Assembly: GCF_029360725.1 (NCBI RefSeq)
Contig: NZ_JARKMY010000001.1
Span: 1,054,001 to 1,118,000, forward strand
DNA from: Chryseolinea sp. H1M3-3
GTDB taxonomy: Bacteria; Bacteroidota; Bacteroidia; Cytophagales; Cyclobacteriaceae
Direction of reading: 5' to 3'
Length of the DNA: 64,000 nucleotides
Shown here: positions 1 to 8,762 of the stretch, in pieces
Layout: every line of letters starts with the position of its first letter
Numbering within the stretch: position 1 is the first letter of the stretch
Translations under genes and position numbers: made by a program
The notes under the pieces: model-generated
The model's database searches: none
Told to the model about the DNA's origin: nothing
Seen by the model: only the letters and a program-made list of their open reading frames with translations

Positions 1-1170
1 CTTCTCTATTTTTCCATTCAACTCAACTAATTCCTGTGCCGATAGACTTTCTTTTAAACGAATATCGGAGATCATGTTGACAAGGCTCCGCGTCTCCTCC
101 TCGCTCTTACCCGACTTTCTTGCAAGTGTTTTTACAAAAGCTTCATCAATCTGTGTGGTATTGAGCCAGTAAGTTGACCTGAGCCGATCCATAAAAAAAA
201 GAATTTTCTTTTCCGCCATATTTTTATGATCGCCACGCTGATAATATAAGTTGCCAATCGTACTTACAAACTCCAGCGTAGTATTGGCGAGCGGTGTAAT
301 GATTGGAATGATTCGTTGCCTTCGCTTCATTTCAAAAATCATGAATAACAAAACAGAAGCGATGGTAAGATAATATGCCCAGCGCAGCGATTCATTTGTT
401 AATATAAAACGCAAGGGCGTGGATAACTCTCTCCTGCCAAGATGATAAAACTCTGTCCATGCAACTTCTTCATTTGGAAGGTAAGACAATGTTTTAGAAA
501 CAAATTCATGATTAGAAGACGACAACAAGTAGATGTTTGAAAAAACGAGCGGCGTGCTGTTTAGAATCAAATCACCCTTACCAATTTTCATCCGGATAGT
601 AACCGGATTTTGATAGTCATTTTTTGCTATTACGGTTGTGCGCGTAGAGTCAAAGTTATCAAAATAGTTATGTATGTTATCGCGTCGGAAATAATACGCA
701 GACAATGTATCTAACTTCGCATTAGCAAATTTCAGCGCAGCCGAATCCCGGTTACCATAAACCTGACCAACTTTAAAAAAATAATCATGGGTTGTCAGGT
801 TTAAGGTATCGGAGAAGTGACCCCAAAAATGTTGTGCCGAGATGAACGCAGATCCACCTTGTTCAATATGCTTCAACAACGCATTTGTATCTTCTTTTCC
901 AGCGCTGAAGTTTCCGCTAATGATGATAATATTTTGCTTCGCAGCAAGTGAATCTTTGATTTCATATAGCGTTTTATAGGAGTGTGAAATTCTTTGGTCA
1001 GGAAAAACAGTTGGCAAAAGTTGGCTTAATGCATAGGCGCCGTATGGATTTTTGTCACCATGCCCGAAAGTAATGGTCCAGTCATATTGTTTTGGACTTA
1101 ACAAAATCACAACCGCATACAAACCAAAGGCCAGGGAGATGTATAGAATATATTTCCAATCTTTCCTCAT
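1..1170 (-). CDS. DUF4350 domain-containing membrane protein, C-terminus outside window
   Basis: The minus-strand frame opens with ATG at 1170 and stays open to the window edge, so about 390 N-terminal residues are visible and the end is missing. The start reads MRKDWKYILYISLAFGLYAV, an N-terminal membrane anchor, followed by a motif typical of DUF4350 proteins (NPYGAYALSQLL) and, near residue 260, a second membrane segment (YYLTIASVLLFMIFEMKRR). Family knowledge: DUF4350 proteins occur in clusters with DUF4129, SpoIIM, RDD, MoxR-ATPase and DUF58 proteins and have no established biochemical role. The ATG overlaps the TGA of the DUF4129 gene (ATGA), so the two are probably translationally coupled. 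MoxR and DUF58 genes, if present, would lie to the left of the window. Confidence 0.8.
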   Translation of the reverse strand, partial: MRKDWKYILYISLAFGLYAVVILLSPKQYDWTITFGHGDKNPYGAYALSQLLPTVFPDQRISHSYKTLYEIKDSLAAKQNIIIISGNFSAGKEDTNALLKHIEQGGSAFISAQHFWGHFSDTLNLTTHDYFFKVGQVYGNRDSAALKFANAKLDTLSAYYFRRDNIHNYFDNFDSTRTTVIAKNDYQNPVTIRMKIGKGDLILNSTPLVFSNIYLLSSSNHEFVSKTLSYLPNEEVAWTEFYHLGRRELSTPLRFILTNESLRWAYYLTIASVLLFMIFEMKRRQRIIPIITPLANTTLEFVSTIGNLYYQRGDHKNMAEKKILFFMDRLRSTYWLNTTQIDEAFVKTLARKSGKSEEETRSLVNMISDIRLKESLSAQELVELNGKIEK

Positions 1171-1934
1171 TGAATTCTGGACCTCCACTCCATAAAGGTT
1201 CGCTGAACCTTTAAAAACATTTCATTGCTTACGGCAAAATTTCCGTACCAAGCGTATTCAAAATAATAGTTAAGATCTTTAAAACCTCTTTTCAATTCCT
1301 CACCGGTCAATTCCGATAAATAATCGTGATTAGTTTTACCTTGTTCCCACTGAATTAAATTTTTATCGGCTAATAGTTTCAGAGATTGCAGGAACAACAA
1401 CCGTATTGCCTTTCTGTAATCACGTTGGCCTATAGCTTCCCGGATTAATTTGTCAAAATCCAGATTATGAATGTCTTCTTCCAAAACATGATAAGAAAGC
1501 GTGCTGGCACCTTCGCCCGCATAAAATACTTTAAAAGCATTTACCCGAAGTAGAATCATGATAACGACCACGATGGCCGCCAAACTCAACCCATACCAAA
1601 GTATTTTTGTCCAATCGGCAAGAATTACTTCCGAAAATAAAGTGGCAAAAAATTTAACTATCCACATCAACAGCCGCTGCCATAAACTTTCGGCGACGGT
1701 GGGTATTTCATTATACTGTAAATCCTTGTCGGATCTAAGTTTTTGAATTGCAGCTTCGTCAAAGCTTCTTACCTCGACGGAGGACGAGTCGGCTGCTGGA
1801 GTTGTGGGTTGCCCACTTTCCATTTGGAATGGCGCAGTTGCATATACATAAAACAGCGCAGGGGAATCATGGGCTTGTGCAATACATCCTGAGGATAATT
1901 GTAAGCATAAAAAAAATAAAAGAAGCCTCACCAA
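1167..1934 (-). CDS. DUF4129 domain-containing membrane protein
   Basis: 255 residues. The N-terminus has a hydrophobic signal sequence with a Cys near residue 17; the lipobox is not canonical, so cleavage after IAQA is as likely as lipidation. One membrane segment lies near residues 110-130 (ILWYGLSLAAIVVVIMILL). The C-terminal part carries the DUF4129 hallmark, a helical segment with DYRKAIRLLFLQSLKLLADK followed by WEQGKTNHDYLSEL. The family is of unknown function and is usually encoded beside SpoIIM, DUF4350 and MoxR genes, as here. It lies 7 bp from the upstream membrane-protein gene and overlaps the downstream DUF4350 gene by 4 bp, so it is in one operon with them. Confidence 0.85.
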   Translation of the reverse strand: MVRLLLFFLCLQLSSGCIAQAHDSPALFYVYATAPFQMESGQPTTPAADSSSVEVRSFDEAAIQKLRSDKDLQYNEIPTVAESLWQRLLMWIVKFFATLFSEVILADWTKILWYGLSLAAIVVVIMILLRVNAFKVFYAGEGASTLSYHVLEEDIHNLDFDKLIREAIGQRDYRKAIRLLFLQSLKLLADKNLIQWEQGKTNHDYLSELTGEELKRGFKDLNYYFEYAWYGNFAVSNEMFLKVQRTFMEWRSRIQ

Positions 1935-1941
1935 GCTTTTA

Positions 1942-2898
1942 TTAAAAGTGTTCGTCCTGGCCTTGAGATGATGGTAACGGTTTGCCTAAGCTATCAATCT
2001 GATTCATCAGGCCCTTCGATTCCTTCAATTCGACCAGGTTAAAATATTGAAACACGGTTCCGATAGTAGGCAATGCAGTTAGCACCATTTGAATCAAATA
2101 GGCGATGGCAAAGAAAACTATAGCCACGATCTTTGTGTCCGACGATGTGGATAAAAAGGGGTTATTATCGATCTGGTGAATTCCAACTGTTTCCAACACG
2201 ATGCCTTGAATAAAATTAATAAAATAGGTAACGATTATTACGATAAAATACAGTATCACGAGTACGCCGAATGTACTCCACCATTTATTTGTGACCAGTC
2301 GAAACGACCGCGCTAGTGCATCGAAAAAACCAATCTTTTCATAGGCACGAATGATAAATAAGAGTGATACATTGATGAGGAAGTAAATAAATGCGCAGAA
2401 AAAAATCAACACGCCAATAAATGGAATTATCATGGTTGCCATTGCCAATACAAAACCGCCCAGCATCAAAAGCAGAAATAATAAAAGCATGCTGGATAAA
2501 TACATCCAGAAAGTCGATTGTACCCGATTCCATACTTCGGATACTGGTATCTGGTTTGTTCTTTTTTCGCCGTACAAAATAACGTAACTGTATATGGTGG
2601 CGATATTCATTCCTCCACTTAATACAAGAAAAAACATCATTAAGAAGAGCTGAAGCCAAAAATTCCCTGATGTAAAGTACGCTTCAGCGCCCCCGGAAGC
2701 TCCCATTTGGGCAATGGCACCAAAGTCACCGATCAAAGAACCGATAACCAGGCTGGCAAAAACTACCGGCGGGCCGGAAATAAACAGGATGCTTTTACCC
2801 AACGATTTAAAATTTTGTTTGATGAATTCAAATGTGGCATTCAGTTTTTGGCTGAAGTCTCGCGTCTTATGAAATTCGATTACCTTAAAATTTTCCAT
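1942..2898 (-). CDS. Polytopic membrane protein of the SpoIIM/DUF4129 cluster
   Basis: 318 residues with about six hydrophobic segments (near residues 38-58, 80-105, 133-160, 160-190, 215-245 and 265-290) between a soluble N-terminal stretch and a polar C-terminal tail ending near QGQDEHF. I do not recognise a named family. The layout resembles the glycerophosphoryl-diester-phosphodiesterase-like or DUF4013-type membrane domains found beside RDD and SpoIIM genes, but I cannot confirm this. Its first 14 bp overlap the end of spoIIM and its stop lies 7 bp before the DUF4129 start, so it is part of the same transcription unit and probably of the same membrane complex. Confidence 0.75.
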   Translation of the reverse strand: MENFKVIEFHKTRDFSQKLNATFEFIKQNFKSLGKSILFISGPPVVFASLVIGSLIGDFGAIAQMGASGGAEAYFTSGNFWLQLFLMMFFLVLSGGMNIATIYSYVILYGEKRTNQIPVSEVWNRVQSTFWMYLSSMLLLFLLLMLGGFVLAMATMIIPFIGVLIFFCAFIYFLINVSLLFIIRAYEKIGFFDALARSFRLVTNKWWSTFGVLVILYFIVIIVTYFINFIQGIVLETVGIHQIDNNPFLSTSSDTKIVAIVFFAIAYLIQMVLTALPTIGTVFQYFNLVELKESKGLMNQIDSLGKPLPSSQGQDEHF

Positions 2899-3844
2899 GG
2901 CGTTTAAGTCTAATGGGATAGATTAAAAAATAGTAAATCATGAGTAGCGCAGAAAGTCCAATAATAAGTACTTTCATGCTACCTGGCATAAAAGCATATC
3001 GGGTAACAAAAGATTCAATGAATCCGGCGATGATAAAAAAGGGTACCAGTCCGATAACAATTTTTAAACCCTTTACAGCGCCAGTTTTAAAAGACTCAAG
3101 CCGCGAGTAAGTACCGGGAAAAAGTAAACTATTGCCCATCGTAAACCCAGCGGCAGCGGCGATTACAATAGAAGATAATTCAATGGTACCATGGAGCATA
3201 ATTACCGGCAACGCCTGGCTTAATTCGCCCTCATTAAAAAACAACATTATAAAGGTACCTACCATCATAGCGTTATAAAACAACATGAAGGCTGTTCCTA
3301 ATGAAGCCAATACCCCGAAAGCAAAAATCCGAAAAGAAACAAAAATATTATTCCACGTTATCTGTAAGAACATGTTAAAAGAGTCTGCATCGGCATAAAC
3401 ATTAGTGGGGTTTCCGCTTTTAATATTTTCCAATGTCATATTTACATAGTCATCACCCAGGATCAGCCGTACAAACGTATCATCATATCGGGCGGAAACG
3501 GCTCCCATCACACCTGCAACTAAAAAAATAATGAGCGCATACAACAGCGGCTTCCGCACCTCATACATCACAGATGGAAGTTCTTCTTTCCAAAAGGTTA
3601 TAAATCGATTTTTATCCTCTTTTTTATTCTTATAAATCTCCAGGTGGACTTTACTGGCGAGATCATTCAAATAACGTGTAGTGCGACTTTCCGGGTATTG
3701 GGTACGAGCAAAAGACAGATCGTCCGTAAGCTGAATAAACAGTTCCGCTAAACGGTCGGGTTCGGCTTTTTGAGGATTCCTTATTACCTTTTCGAATTCC
3801 TCCCAACGCGATTTACTTTGTTTAATAAAGGCAGCTTCCCGCAT
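2885..3844 (-). CDS. SpoIIM (stage II sporulation protein M, DUF95) family membrane protein
   Basis: 319 residues. A soluble N-terminal third (residues 1-95; starts MREAAFIKQSKSRWEEFEKV) is followed by about five membrane segments. The stretch LFYNAMMVGTFIMLFF and the HGTIELSSIVIAAAAGFTMG segment are the classic SpoIIM signature. In spore formers SpoIIM works with SpoIID/P in septal peptidoglycan remodelling; non-sporulating Bacteroidota carry this longer version in a conserved cluster whose function is unknown. It is followed by overlapping genes for a polytopic protein, DUF4129 and DUF4350 proteins, and diverges through the dipeptidase from an RDD gene. Confidence 0.9.
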   Translation of the reverse strand: MREAAFIKQSKSRWEEFEKVIRNPQKAEPDRLAELFIQLTDDLSFARTQYPESRTTRYLNDLASKVHLEIYKNKKEDKNRFITFWKEELPSVMYEVRKPLLYALIIFLVAGVMGAVSARYDDTFVRLILGDDYVNMTLENIKSGNPTNVYADADSFNMFLQITWNNIFVSFRIFAFGVLASLGTAFMLFYNAMMVGTFIMLFFNEGELSQALPVIMLHGTIELSSIVIAAAAGFTMGNSLLFPGTYSRLESFKTGAVKGLKIVIGLVPFFIIAGFIESFVTRYAFMPGSMKVLIIGLSALLMIYYFLIYPIRLKRHGKF

Positions 3845-3934
3845 TTAAGTTTCTGGTGTTTGGGGCACATCCTTGATTCGTCCGGGTTGAATTATGTGAC
3901 CTGCTACAACAAAATATGTCCGGCGATGGATGCA

Positions 3935-5176
3935 CTATTGAACAGATTTTTCTGCTGTTTCAATCACTTTGTTCCACACACGGAAGACATTTTTCGAACA
4001 AATTTTTTCTATATCGTCATCACTGTATCCGCGTTTTAACAACACATAAATCAAATTTGGATAATCGGATACGTCTTTTAATCCGATGGGCAAACTATCG
4101 CCTACACCATCATAATCGGAGCCAATGCCGACGTGATCAATTCCAGCGAGCTTAACCACGTGATCAATATGATCTGCCACACGTTCAACATCAGAATAAA
4201 GTTCTACATGGTTTTGGGCAAACTGATCAATGATCGGCTGGGCTGCCGAATCACGTGAGGTGAGTCCCTTTTCCGTTAATACTTTTTCAAGTGAATCTAA
4301 CAGCAAATGGTTTACTCTCGCCAGTGAATCTAGAAAAGATGCTCCAAAATTTATTTGAATCACCCCGCCATTTTTGCCCAACGCTTTAACCATGTCATCC
4401 GACATATTGCGTTGAAATCCGGGGGTGTAAAATCTGCAAGATGAATGTGACGCGATGAGCGGAGCTTTAGTGATTTTCAAAACATCATAAAACGTGCTGT
4501 CCGATACATGGGATATATCCACCATTATTCCGATACGGTTCATTTCAGCAACAACCTTTTCTCCAAACGGACTTAACCCATTCCAGCGGTTCAAGGTATC
4601 GTAGGAGGAATCACAAATTTGATTGTCCTTTCCATGCGTTAAGGTAATGTATCGTATTCCGCGGTCGAAAAAGTATTTGACATTTTCAAGGCTGTCGCCA
4701 ATAGGCGCCCCGTTCTCCATTCCCAATGGAAGTGAGATTTTGCCGGCCTGCGTATTCGCAATGATATCTTGAGGAGTTCGCGCCGCGGCAAATTTATCAG
4801 GGTGAGCATTAACGATCCCTTCTATCATGTTAATTAATGAATCGGCCAAGGCCTTCCCTTTGTCTGGTTTCTGTTGATAGTCTGAAGGAATGTATATTGA
4901 CATGAAAGGTGCATCTAAACCTCCTTTTTTTGCACGCTCAAAATCAAAGTCACCTTCTGTGGTACTGACAGGTATGCCGAGGTACTCACGGTCCAGCCTA
5001 AAATTTTTGATTCGCAAGCGATAGGGTAAATCGACATGTCCGTCGGTAAGAATAAACTTTTGAGCAAGTTCATTTGCCTTGGTGCGAAGTGCTGCATCCG
5101 AGCCGTTGCTGGAAGTGTGCTCTTTACATCCGAAAAATAAAATGGAAATGATTGCTACAATACTTCGAAATTTCAT
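3935..5176 (-). CDS. Membrane dipeptidase, M19 (renal dipeptidase-like), lipoprotein
   Basis: 413 residues. The N-terminus MKFRSIVAIISILFFGCKEH is a lipoprotein signal with the lipidated Cys at about residue 17. The M19 zinc-site signatures are present in order: DGHVDLPYR (first metal-binding His-x-Asp), GMENG (bridging Glu), DISHVSD (His), ASHSSCRFY (His) and GIGSDYDGVG (Asp). The family hydrolyses dipeptides, including some with D-residues, in a binuclear zinc site. It is probably anchored on the periplasmic face of a membrane. It is upstream of spoIIM with 90 bp between, and might share its operon. A role in cell-wall peptide turnover is an inference from context. Confidence 0.9.
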   Translation of the reverse strand: MKFRSIVAIISILFFGCKEHTSSNGSDAALRTKANELAQKFILTDGHVDLPYRLRIKNFRLDREYLGIPVSTTEGDFDFERAKKGGLDAPFMSIYIPSDYQQKPDKGKALADSLINMIEGIVNAHPDKFAAARTPQDIIANTQAGKISLPLGMENGAPIGDSLENVKYFFDRGIRYITLTHGKDNQICDSSYDTLNRWNGLSPFGEKVVAEMNRIGIMVDISHVSDSTFYDVLKITKAPLIASHSSCRFYTPGFQRNMSDDMVKALGKNGGVIQINFGASFLDSLARVNHLLLDSLEKVLTEKGLTSRDSAAQPIIDQFAQNHVELYSDVERVADHIDHVVKLAGIDHVGIGSDYDGVGDSLPIGLKDVSDYPNLIYVLLKRGYSDDDIEKICSKNVFRVWNKVIETAEKSVQ

Positions 5177-5280
5177 CAGGTCTTTTTGAATTTAATAGAT
5201 TTACGTAAACTTTTAGCAATGCGCAGAAAGCATATTCAAGGTAATAGCTTTATTTTGAAATTGCACAAAATAAAAAGTGG

Positions 5281-5991
5281 ATGCAAACCATTCGGGTAAG
5301 GACGACACAAAATGTTTTTATTGAGTATCCGTTAGGAAGCGTCGGCGACAGAATGGTAGCTTTTCTTATCGATCTTTTAATTTTAATTCTTTATACCATT
5401 CCTGTTCTATACATCTTGTCGAAGATAGAGACGGGCAACTCATACGCTGCATTTATACTGTTAGGAATCCCATATACCTTCTATAGTTTGCTGTTCGAGA
5501 TTTTCATGAATGGCCAGACACCAGGGAAATATTTATTGAAGCTGAAAGTAGTAAGGTTAGATGGTACACCTCCGACCATTGGTAACTATCTTATGCGATG
5601 GATGCTGATCTTTGTCGACAACTTTCTCTCGTTGGGTGCTATCGCGATCATCTCCATCACCATGGGAGGCAAGGGCCAGCGATTGGGTGACGTGCTGGCA
5701 GGTACCTCCGTAGTTAAAGTTATAAACGTTGATCAACTCTCTGCTAAACATGTGTTCGTTACTCCTGAGGAGCAATACACACCAACATTTTCTCAAGTCA
5801 TTAACCTGACTGAAAAAGATATTGAACTGATTCAGCGGGCGCTCGAGGTAAATCGTGATCAAGGAAACATTAAACCTGTTATGGCCGTATCAGAAAAAAT
5901 TCAAACTTTGCTGGATATTAAGACTGATATGCCGCCGGTGAAGTTTTTGTATACTATTATTAGAGACTACCAAAACCTCACCGCCGGATGA
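5281..5991 (+). CDS. RDD family membrane protein
   Basis: 236 residues. It starts MQTIRVRTTQNVFIEYPLGS and continues with GDRMVAFLIDLLIL, the RDD-family Arg-Asp motif region in the first of about three membrane segments (near residues 25-45, 50-75 and 105-130). GQTPGKYLLKLKVV is a second family signature. The C-terminal 90 residues are soluble. RDD proteins are a poorly understood membrane family; here it diverges from the SpoIIM/DUF4129/DUF4350 group, a pairing also seen in other Bacteroidota. The next gene overlaps by 4 bp, which argues for coupled translation. Confidence 0.88.
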   Translation: MQTIRVRTTQNVFIEYPLGSVGDRMVAFLIDLLILILYTIPVLYILSKIETGNSYAAFILLGIPYTFYSLLFEIFMNGQTPGKYLLKLKVVRLDGTPPTIGNYLMRWMLIFVDNFLSLGAIAIISITMGGKGQRLGDVLAGTSVVKVINVDQLSAKHVFVTPEEQYTPTFSQVINLTEKDIELIQRALEVNRDQGNIKPVMAVSEKIQTLLDIKTDMPPVKFLYTIIRDYQNLTAG

Positions 5992-6230
5992 TGGAGCCAT
6001 TACCGGAATATACCCGTGCCTTTATTGCCCTGCGCAACGGTCAGGATAAACCTGAGATATGGGTTGCCTACCAAGGGAAGGTGTATGATGTAAGTCGTTC
6101 TAAACTTTGGCGGGCTGGTAAACATTACGAACACTGGGCAGGTCAGGATCTTACAGAGGAATTAAAAGACGCGCCACACAACGAAAATGTGTTCGACAAG
6201 TTTAAAGTGATTGGCATCTTGAAAAGTTAA
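5988..6230 (+). CDS. Small cytochrome b5-like heme/steroid-binding domain protein
   Basis: 80 residues, one domain, no signal or membrane segment. The pattern YQGKVYDVSRSKLWRAGKHY then HWAGQDLTEELKDAPHNENVF matches the small soluble b5-like proteins (predicted heme/steroid-binding group). Several His residues in the second half (GKHYEHWAG, DAPHNE) are candidate heme ligands. It overlaps the RDD gene by 4 bp (ATGA), suggesting that it is made together with a membrane partner and acts at the inner face of the cytoplasmic membrane. The redox or ligand role is unknown. Confidence 0.82.
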   Translation: MMEPLPEYTRAFIALRNGQDKPEIWVAYQGKVYDVSRSKLWRAGKHYEHWAGQDLTEELKDAPHNENVFDKFKVIGILKS

Positions 6231-6297
6231 TCGCAAGGTTTAGCAGCCAATTGTAAAATAACAACTCCCTATAAAAGCAGACTGGTAGCAAGGAGAA

Positions 6298-6771
6298 ATG
6301 AAAGTAATTGAACACTCTTTTGGAGAATTTTTTATTACAACTGACAAAACGAAATTGGACATTGTCGCCATTCACGACTTTCTATCAAAGCATTCAGGTT
6401 GGAGTGACAATATCCCTTTTGAAAGAGTAAAAATTTCTATCGACAATTCACTAAACTTCGGGCTGTTTCATAGCAACAAACAAATCGGGTTTGCCAGAGT
6501 GATTTCCGACTTTTCAACTATTGCATATTTAGGGGACATTTACATTTTGGACAATTATCGTGGACAAGGGCATTCGAAAAAGCTGATGGACGTCGTAATG
6601 GGACACCCGAACTTACAAGGACTAAGACGCTGGATTTTGCTGACTTCTACGGCAGAGTGGCTTTATGAAAAGTATGGTTTTACTAAATTGCCAAAACCAG
6701 AAATATATATGGAGCTTTTTGACCCTAATGTTTATAAACCGGATAACAAAAGATTGAAAAAGATAGAGTGA
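6298..6771 (+). CDS. GNAT family N-acetyltransferase
   Basis: 157 residues. The GNAT acetyl-CoA site is visible as YILDNYRGQGHSKKLMDVV (about residues 82-100; the RGQGHS loop binds pyrophosphate), after the beta strands NKQIGFARVISDFSTIAYLG, and it ends with the usual YEKYGFTKL segment. The substrate cannot be read from sequence. The gene stands alone, with 67 bp before it and a 342-bp gene-free stretch after it, and it is AT-richer than its neighbours, so lateral acquisition is possible but not shown. Confidence 0.85.
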   Translation: MKVIEHSFGEFFITTDKTKLDIVAIHDFLSKHSGWSDNIPFERVKISIDNSLNFGLFHSNKQIGFARVISDFSTIAYLGDIYILDNYRGQGHSKKLMDVVMGHPNLQGLRRWILLTSTAEWLYEKYGFTKLPKPEIYMELFDPNVYKPDNKRLKKIE

Positions 6772-7113
6772 CATAACAACAACAAAGTACTACCAACAAT
6801 CCGCTAAACATATGCTGTAGTTGTAGGTCTTAAAGTGTGTGCAATTGAAATTCATCTTCAACGTGGCAAAAAGATAGCTTACCAATGACCGCGATATGCT
6901 TAATGACCATTAGATTTGGGACAACTGCGAGTGTGTGTGGGTGAATTATTCGTTATTTAAGACAACACTTTGAAACTTATCACTTAATCTGTGACACATG
7001 AACACATACAAATCATTTGTTTTTTCTGTTACTTACAAGGTTTAGCTTTGCTAAATCTATAGTTGAACCTAAATCTTGAACCAAATTTCTTACACTTTAC
7101 CTGAATTCAACCG
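6772..7113. other. Gene-free stretch between GNAT gene and sugar kinase
   Basis: 342 bp, AT-rich, with no convincing frame on either strand. A short hairpin (TTTAGC, loop TTT, GCTAAA) near 7037-7055 has no T-tract on either side, so I do not call it a terminator. I see no full TAnnTTTG element for the downstream kinase operon; its promoter should be in this stretch but is not resolved. Confidence 0.5.
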
Positions 7114-7962
7114 ATGATCCTAATAGCGGATAGCGGAGGCTCCAAAATTGACTGGCGGCTTTTAACAGTGGAGGGCACTATATTGCAAGCCAATACTCCA
7201 GGCTTCAATCCTTACTATCAACCCATAGAAGACTTAATCAAAAATTTTAAGGAAGTAGTCATTCCTAAAGTTACCGAGCGCATCACGAAAATATTCTTTT
7301 ATGGCGCTGGCGTCTCTTCTGAAAAGAATCAGATGAAGGTTAAAAACGCCTTTTTGGAATTTTTTCCGGAGGCGCATATCGAGATCGGCTGGGACCTGTT
7401 AGCGGCAGCGCGCGCGTTGTGCGGACGTGAACCCGGTATCGCATGCATTATGGGTACCGGCTCCAACTCCTGTTTGTACGATGGCGAAAACATAATCGGG
7501 AACGTTGCGAACCTGGGATGGATTTTAGCAGACGAGGGCTCGGGTGCCAATATTGGGAAAAAGTTTCTGGTTGATTATCTCCGGCAGAATATGCCTGAAG
7601 GACTAAGGAGCCAATTCCATGAACGCTTTCCCTTTACGCGCGAAGAATTTCTTGAAAAAATTTATCAGCAGGAACGGCCGAGCGCTTTTCTTGCAAGCTT
7701 TCTGAGGTTTATTTTCCAACATTTGAAAGATCCCTATTGTTATAAACTCATATACAACAGTTTCAGTGAGTTCTATGAAAACAATGTGATGAAATACGAG
7801 AACTATAAAAATCTTAAAGTCCATTTCACCGGATCAGTTGCTTTTTATTTCAGCGACATCCTCAGACAAGTTGCAAATGATAAAGGGATTACCGTTAAGA
7901 ATATATTGGAGGGACCCATTGCCGGTCTCACCTTGTATCATCAAAAAGATTTGACGAAGTGA
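7114..7962 (+). CDS. BadF/BadG-type amino-sugar kinase (GlcNAc/MurNAc kinase-like)
   Basis: 282 residues. The N-terminal phosphate-1 motif (MILIADSGGSKIDWRLL) and the later GTGSNSCLYDG loop (about residue 113) and GSVAFYFSDIL segment are those of the ASKHA fold sugar kinases annotated as N-acetylglucosamine kinase or BadF ATPase. The gene overlaps murQ by 4 bp. Because MurQ needs N-acetylmuramate 6-phosphate and no PTS gene is nearby, a MurNAc kinase role (as reported for the murK-murQ arrangement of Tannerella) is the best inference; GlcNAc phosphorylation is the alternative. The enzyme is expected in the cytoplasm. Confidence 0.85.
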   Translation: MILIADSGGSKIDWRLLTVEGTILQANTPGFNPYYQPIEDLIKNFKEVVIPKVTERITKIFFYGAGVSSEKNQMKVKNAFLEFFPEAHIEIGWDLLAAARALCGREPGIACIMGTGSNSCLYDGENIIGNVANLGWILADEGSGANIGKKFLVDYLRQNMPEGLRSQFHERFPFTREEFLEKIYQQERPSAFLASFLRFIFQHLKDPYCYKLIYNSFSEFYENNVMKYENYKNLKVHFTGSVAFYFSDILRQVANDKGITVKNILEGPIAGLTLYHQKDLTK

Positions 7963-8762
7963 ACACAACAGAGTCATCTTCTCATTACGAGGACCTTGAA
8001 CACATGAGCGTTCGGGATTTGCTGATCAACATAAACCGCGAAGATAAATCCGTACCGCTTGCCATTGAAAAAGTAATTCCTAAAATAGAAGTGCTAGTGG
8101 ATGCAATCGTTGAAAAAATGCAAGCCGGTGGCAGATTATTTTATGTTGGGGCCGGCACCAGTGGCCGGCTTGGTGTCGTCGATGCATCCGAAATTCCACC
8201 TACTTATGGAATGCCCCACGGGAAAGTGATTGGTCTCATTGCGGGCGGCGACAAGGCGATTAGGAAGGCGGTAGAGAATGCCGAAGATGATCCCGTACAA
8301 GGCTGGAAGGATCTTGAGGAACATTTGATCAATCAACAAGACGTATTAATTGGTATTGCTGCCTCAGGAAGAACTCCCTATGTTATCGGTGCGCTGAAGA
8401 CAGCACGTTCTAACGGTATTATCACAGGGTGTATTGTATGCAACGAAAATAGTGAAGTGGCAAAACATGCAGATTTTCCGGTCGAGGTAGTCGTGGGACC
8501 TGAATTCGTCACAGGAAGTACCCGGATGAAAGCAGGTACCGCGCAAAAACTTGTTCTTAATATGATCTCTACTACCGCCATGATCAAGCTGGGTAGAGTT
8601 AAAGGAAATAAAATGGTAGACATGCAACTTACCAATGTGAAGCTGGTAGACCGCGGCGTAAAAATGATCATGAGTGAAACAGGAATTTCTTACGAAGAAG
8701 CCGAACAATTGCTAAATGAATACGGTTCTGTAAGAAAAGCTGTGGAAAGCAGAACGAAGTAA
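7959..8762 (+). CDS. murQ: N-acetylmuramic acid 6-phosphate etherase
   Basis: 267 residues. MurQ cleaves the lactyl ether of MurNAc 6-phosphate to give GlcNAc 6-phosphate and D-lactate, a step of peptidoglycan recycling. The SIS-domain signature GAGTSGRLGVVDASEIPPTY (about residues 64-83) is diagnostic, with FVTGSTRMKAGTAQKLVLN further on. The start is GTG at 7959, overlapping the kinase stop (GTGA); it gives the usual family N-terminus ending in HMSVRDLLININREDKSVP, so I prefer it to the internal ATG. Its TAA shares one base with the ATG of the next gene. Confidence 0.95.
   Translation: MNTTESSSHYEDLEHMSVRDLLININREDKSVPLAIEKVIPKIEVLVDAIVEKMQAGGRLFYVGAGTSGRLGVVDASEIPPTYGMPHGKVIGLIAGGDKAIRKAVENAEDDPVQGWKDLEEHLINQQDVLIGIAASGRTPYVIGALKTARSNGIITGCIVCNENSEVAKHADFPVEVVVGPEFVTGSTRMKAGTAQKLVLNMISTTAMIKLGRVKGNKMVDMQLTNVKLVDRGVKMIMSETGISYEEAEQLLNEYGSVRKAVESRTK

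Noticed and set aside
6772-7113. Possible integron-type attC or cassette behind the GNAT gene
   Set aside because: No paired GTTRRRY/RYYYAAC sites or integrase; only weak short complementarity around ACAAC/GTTGT.
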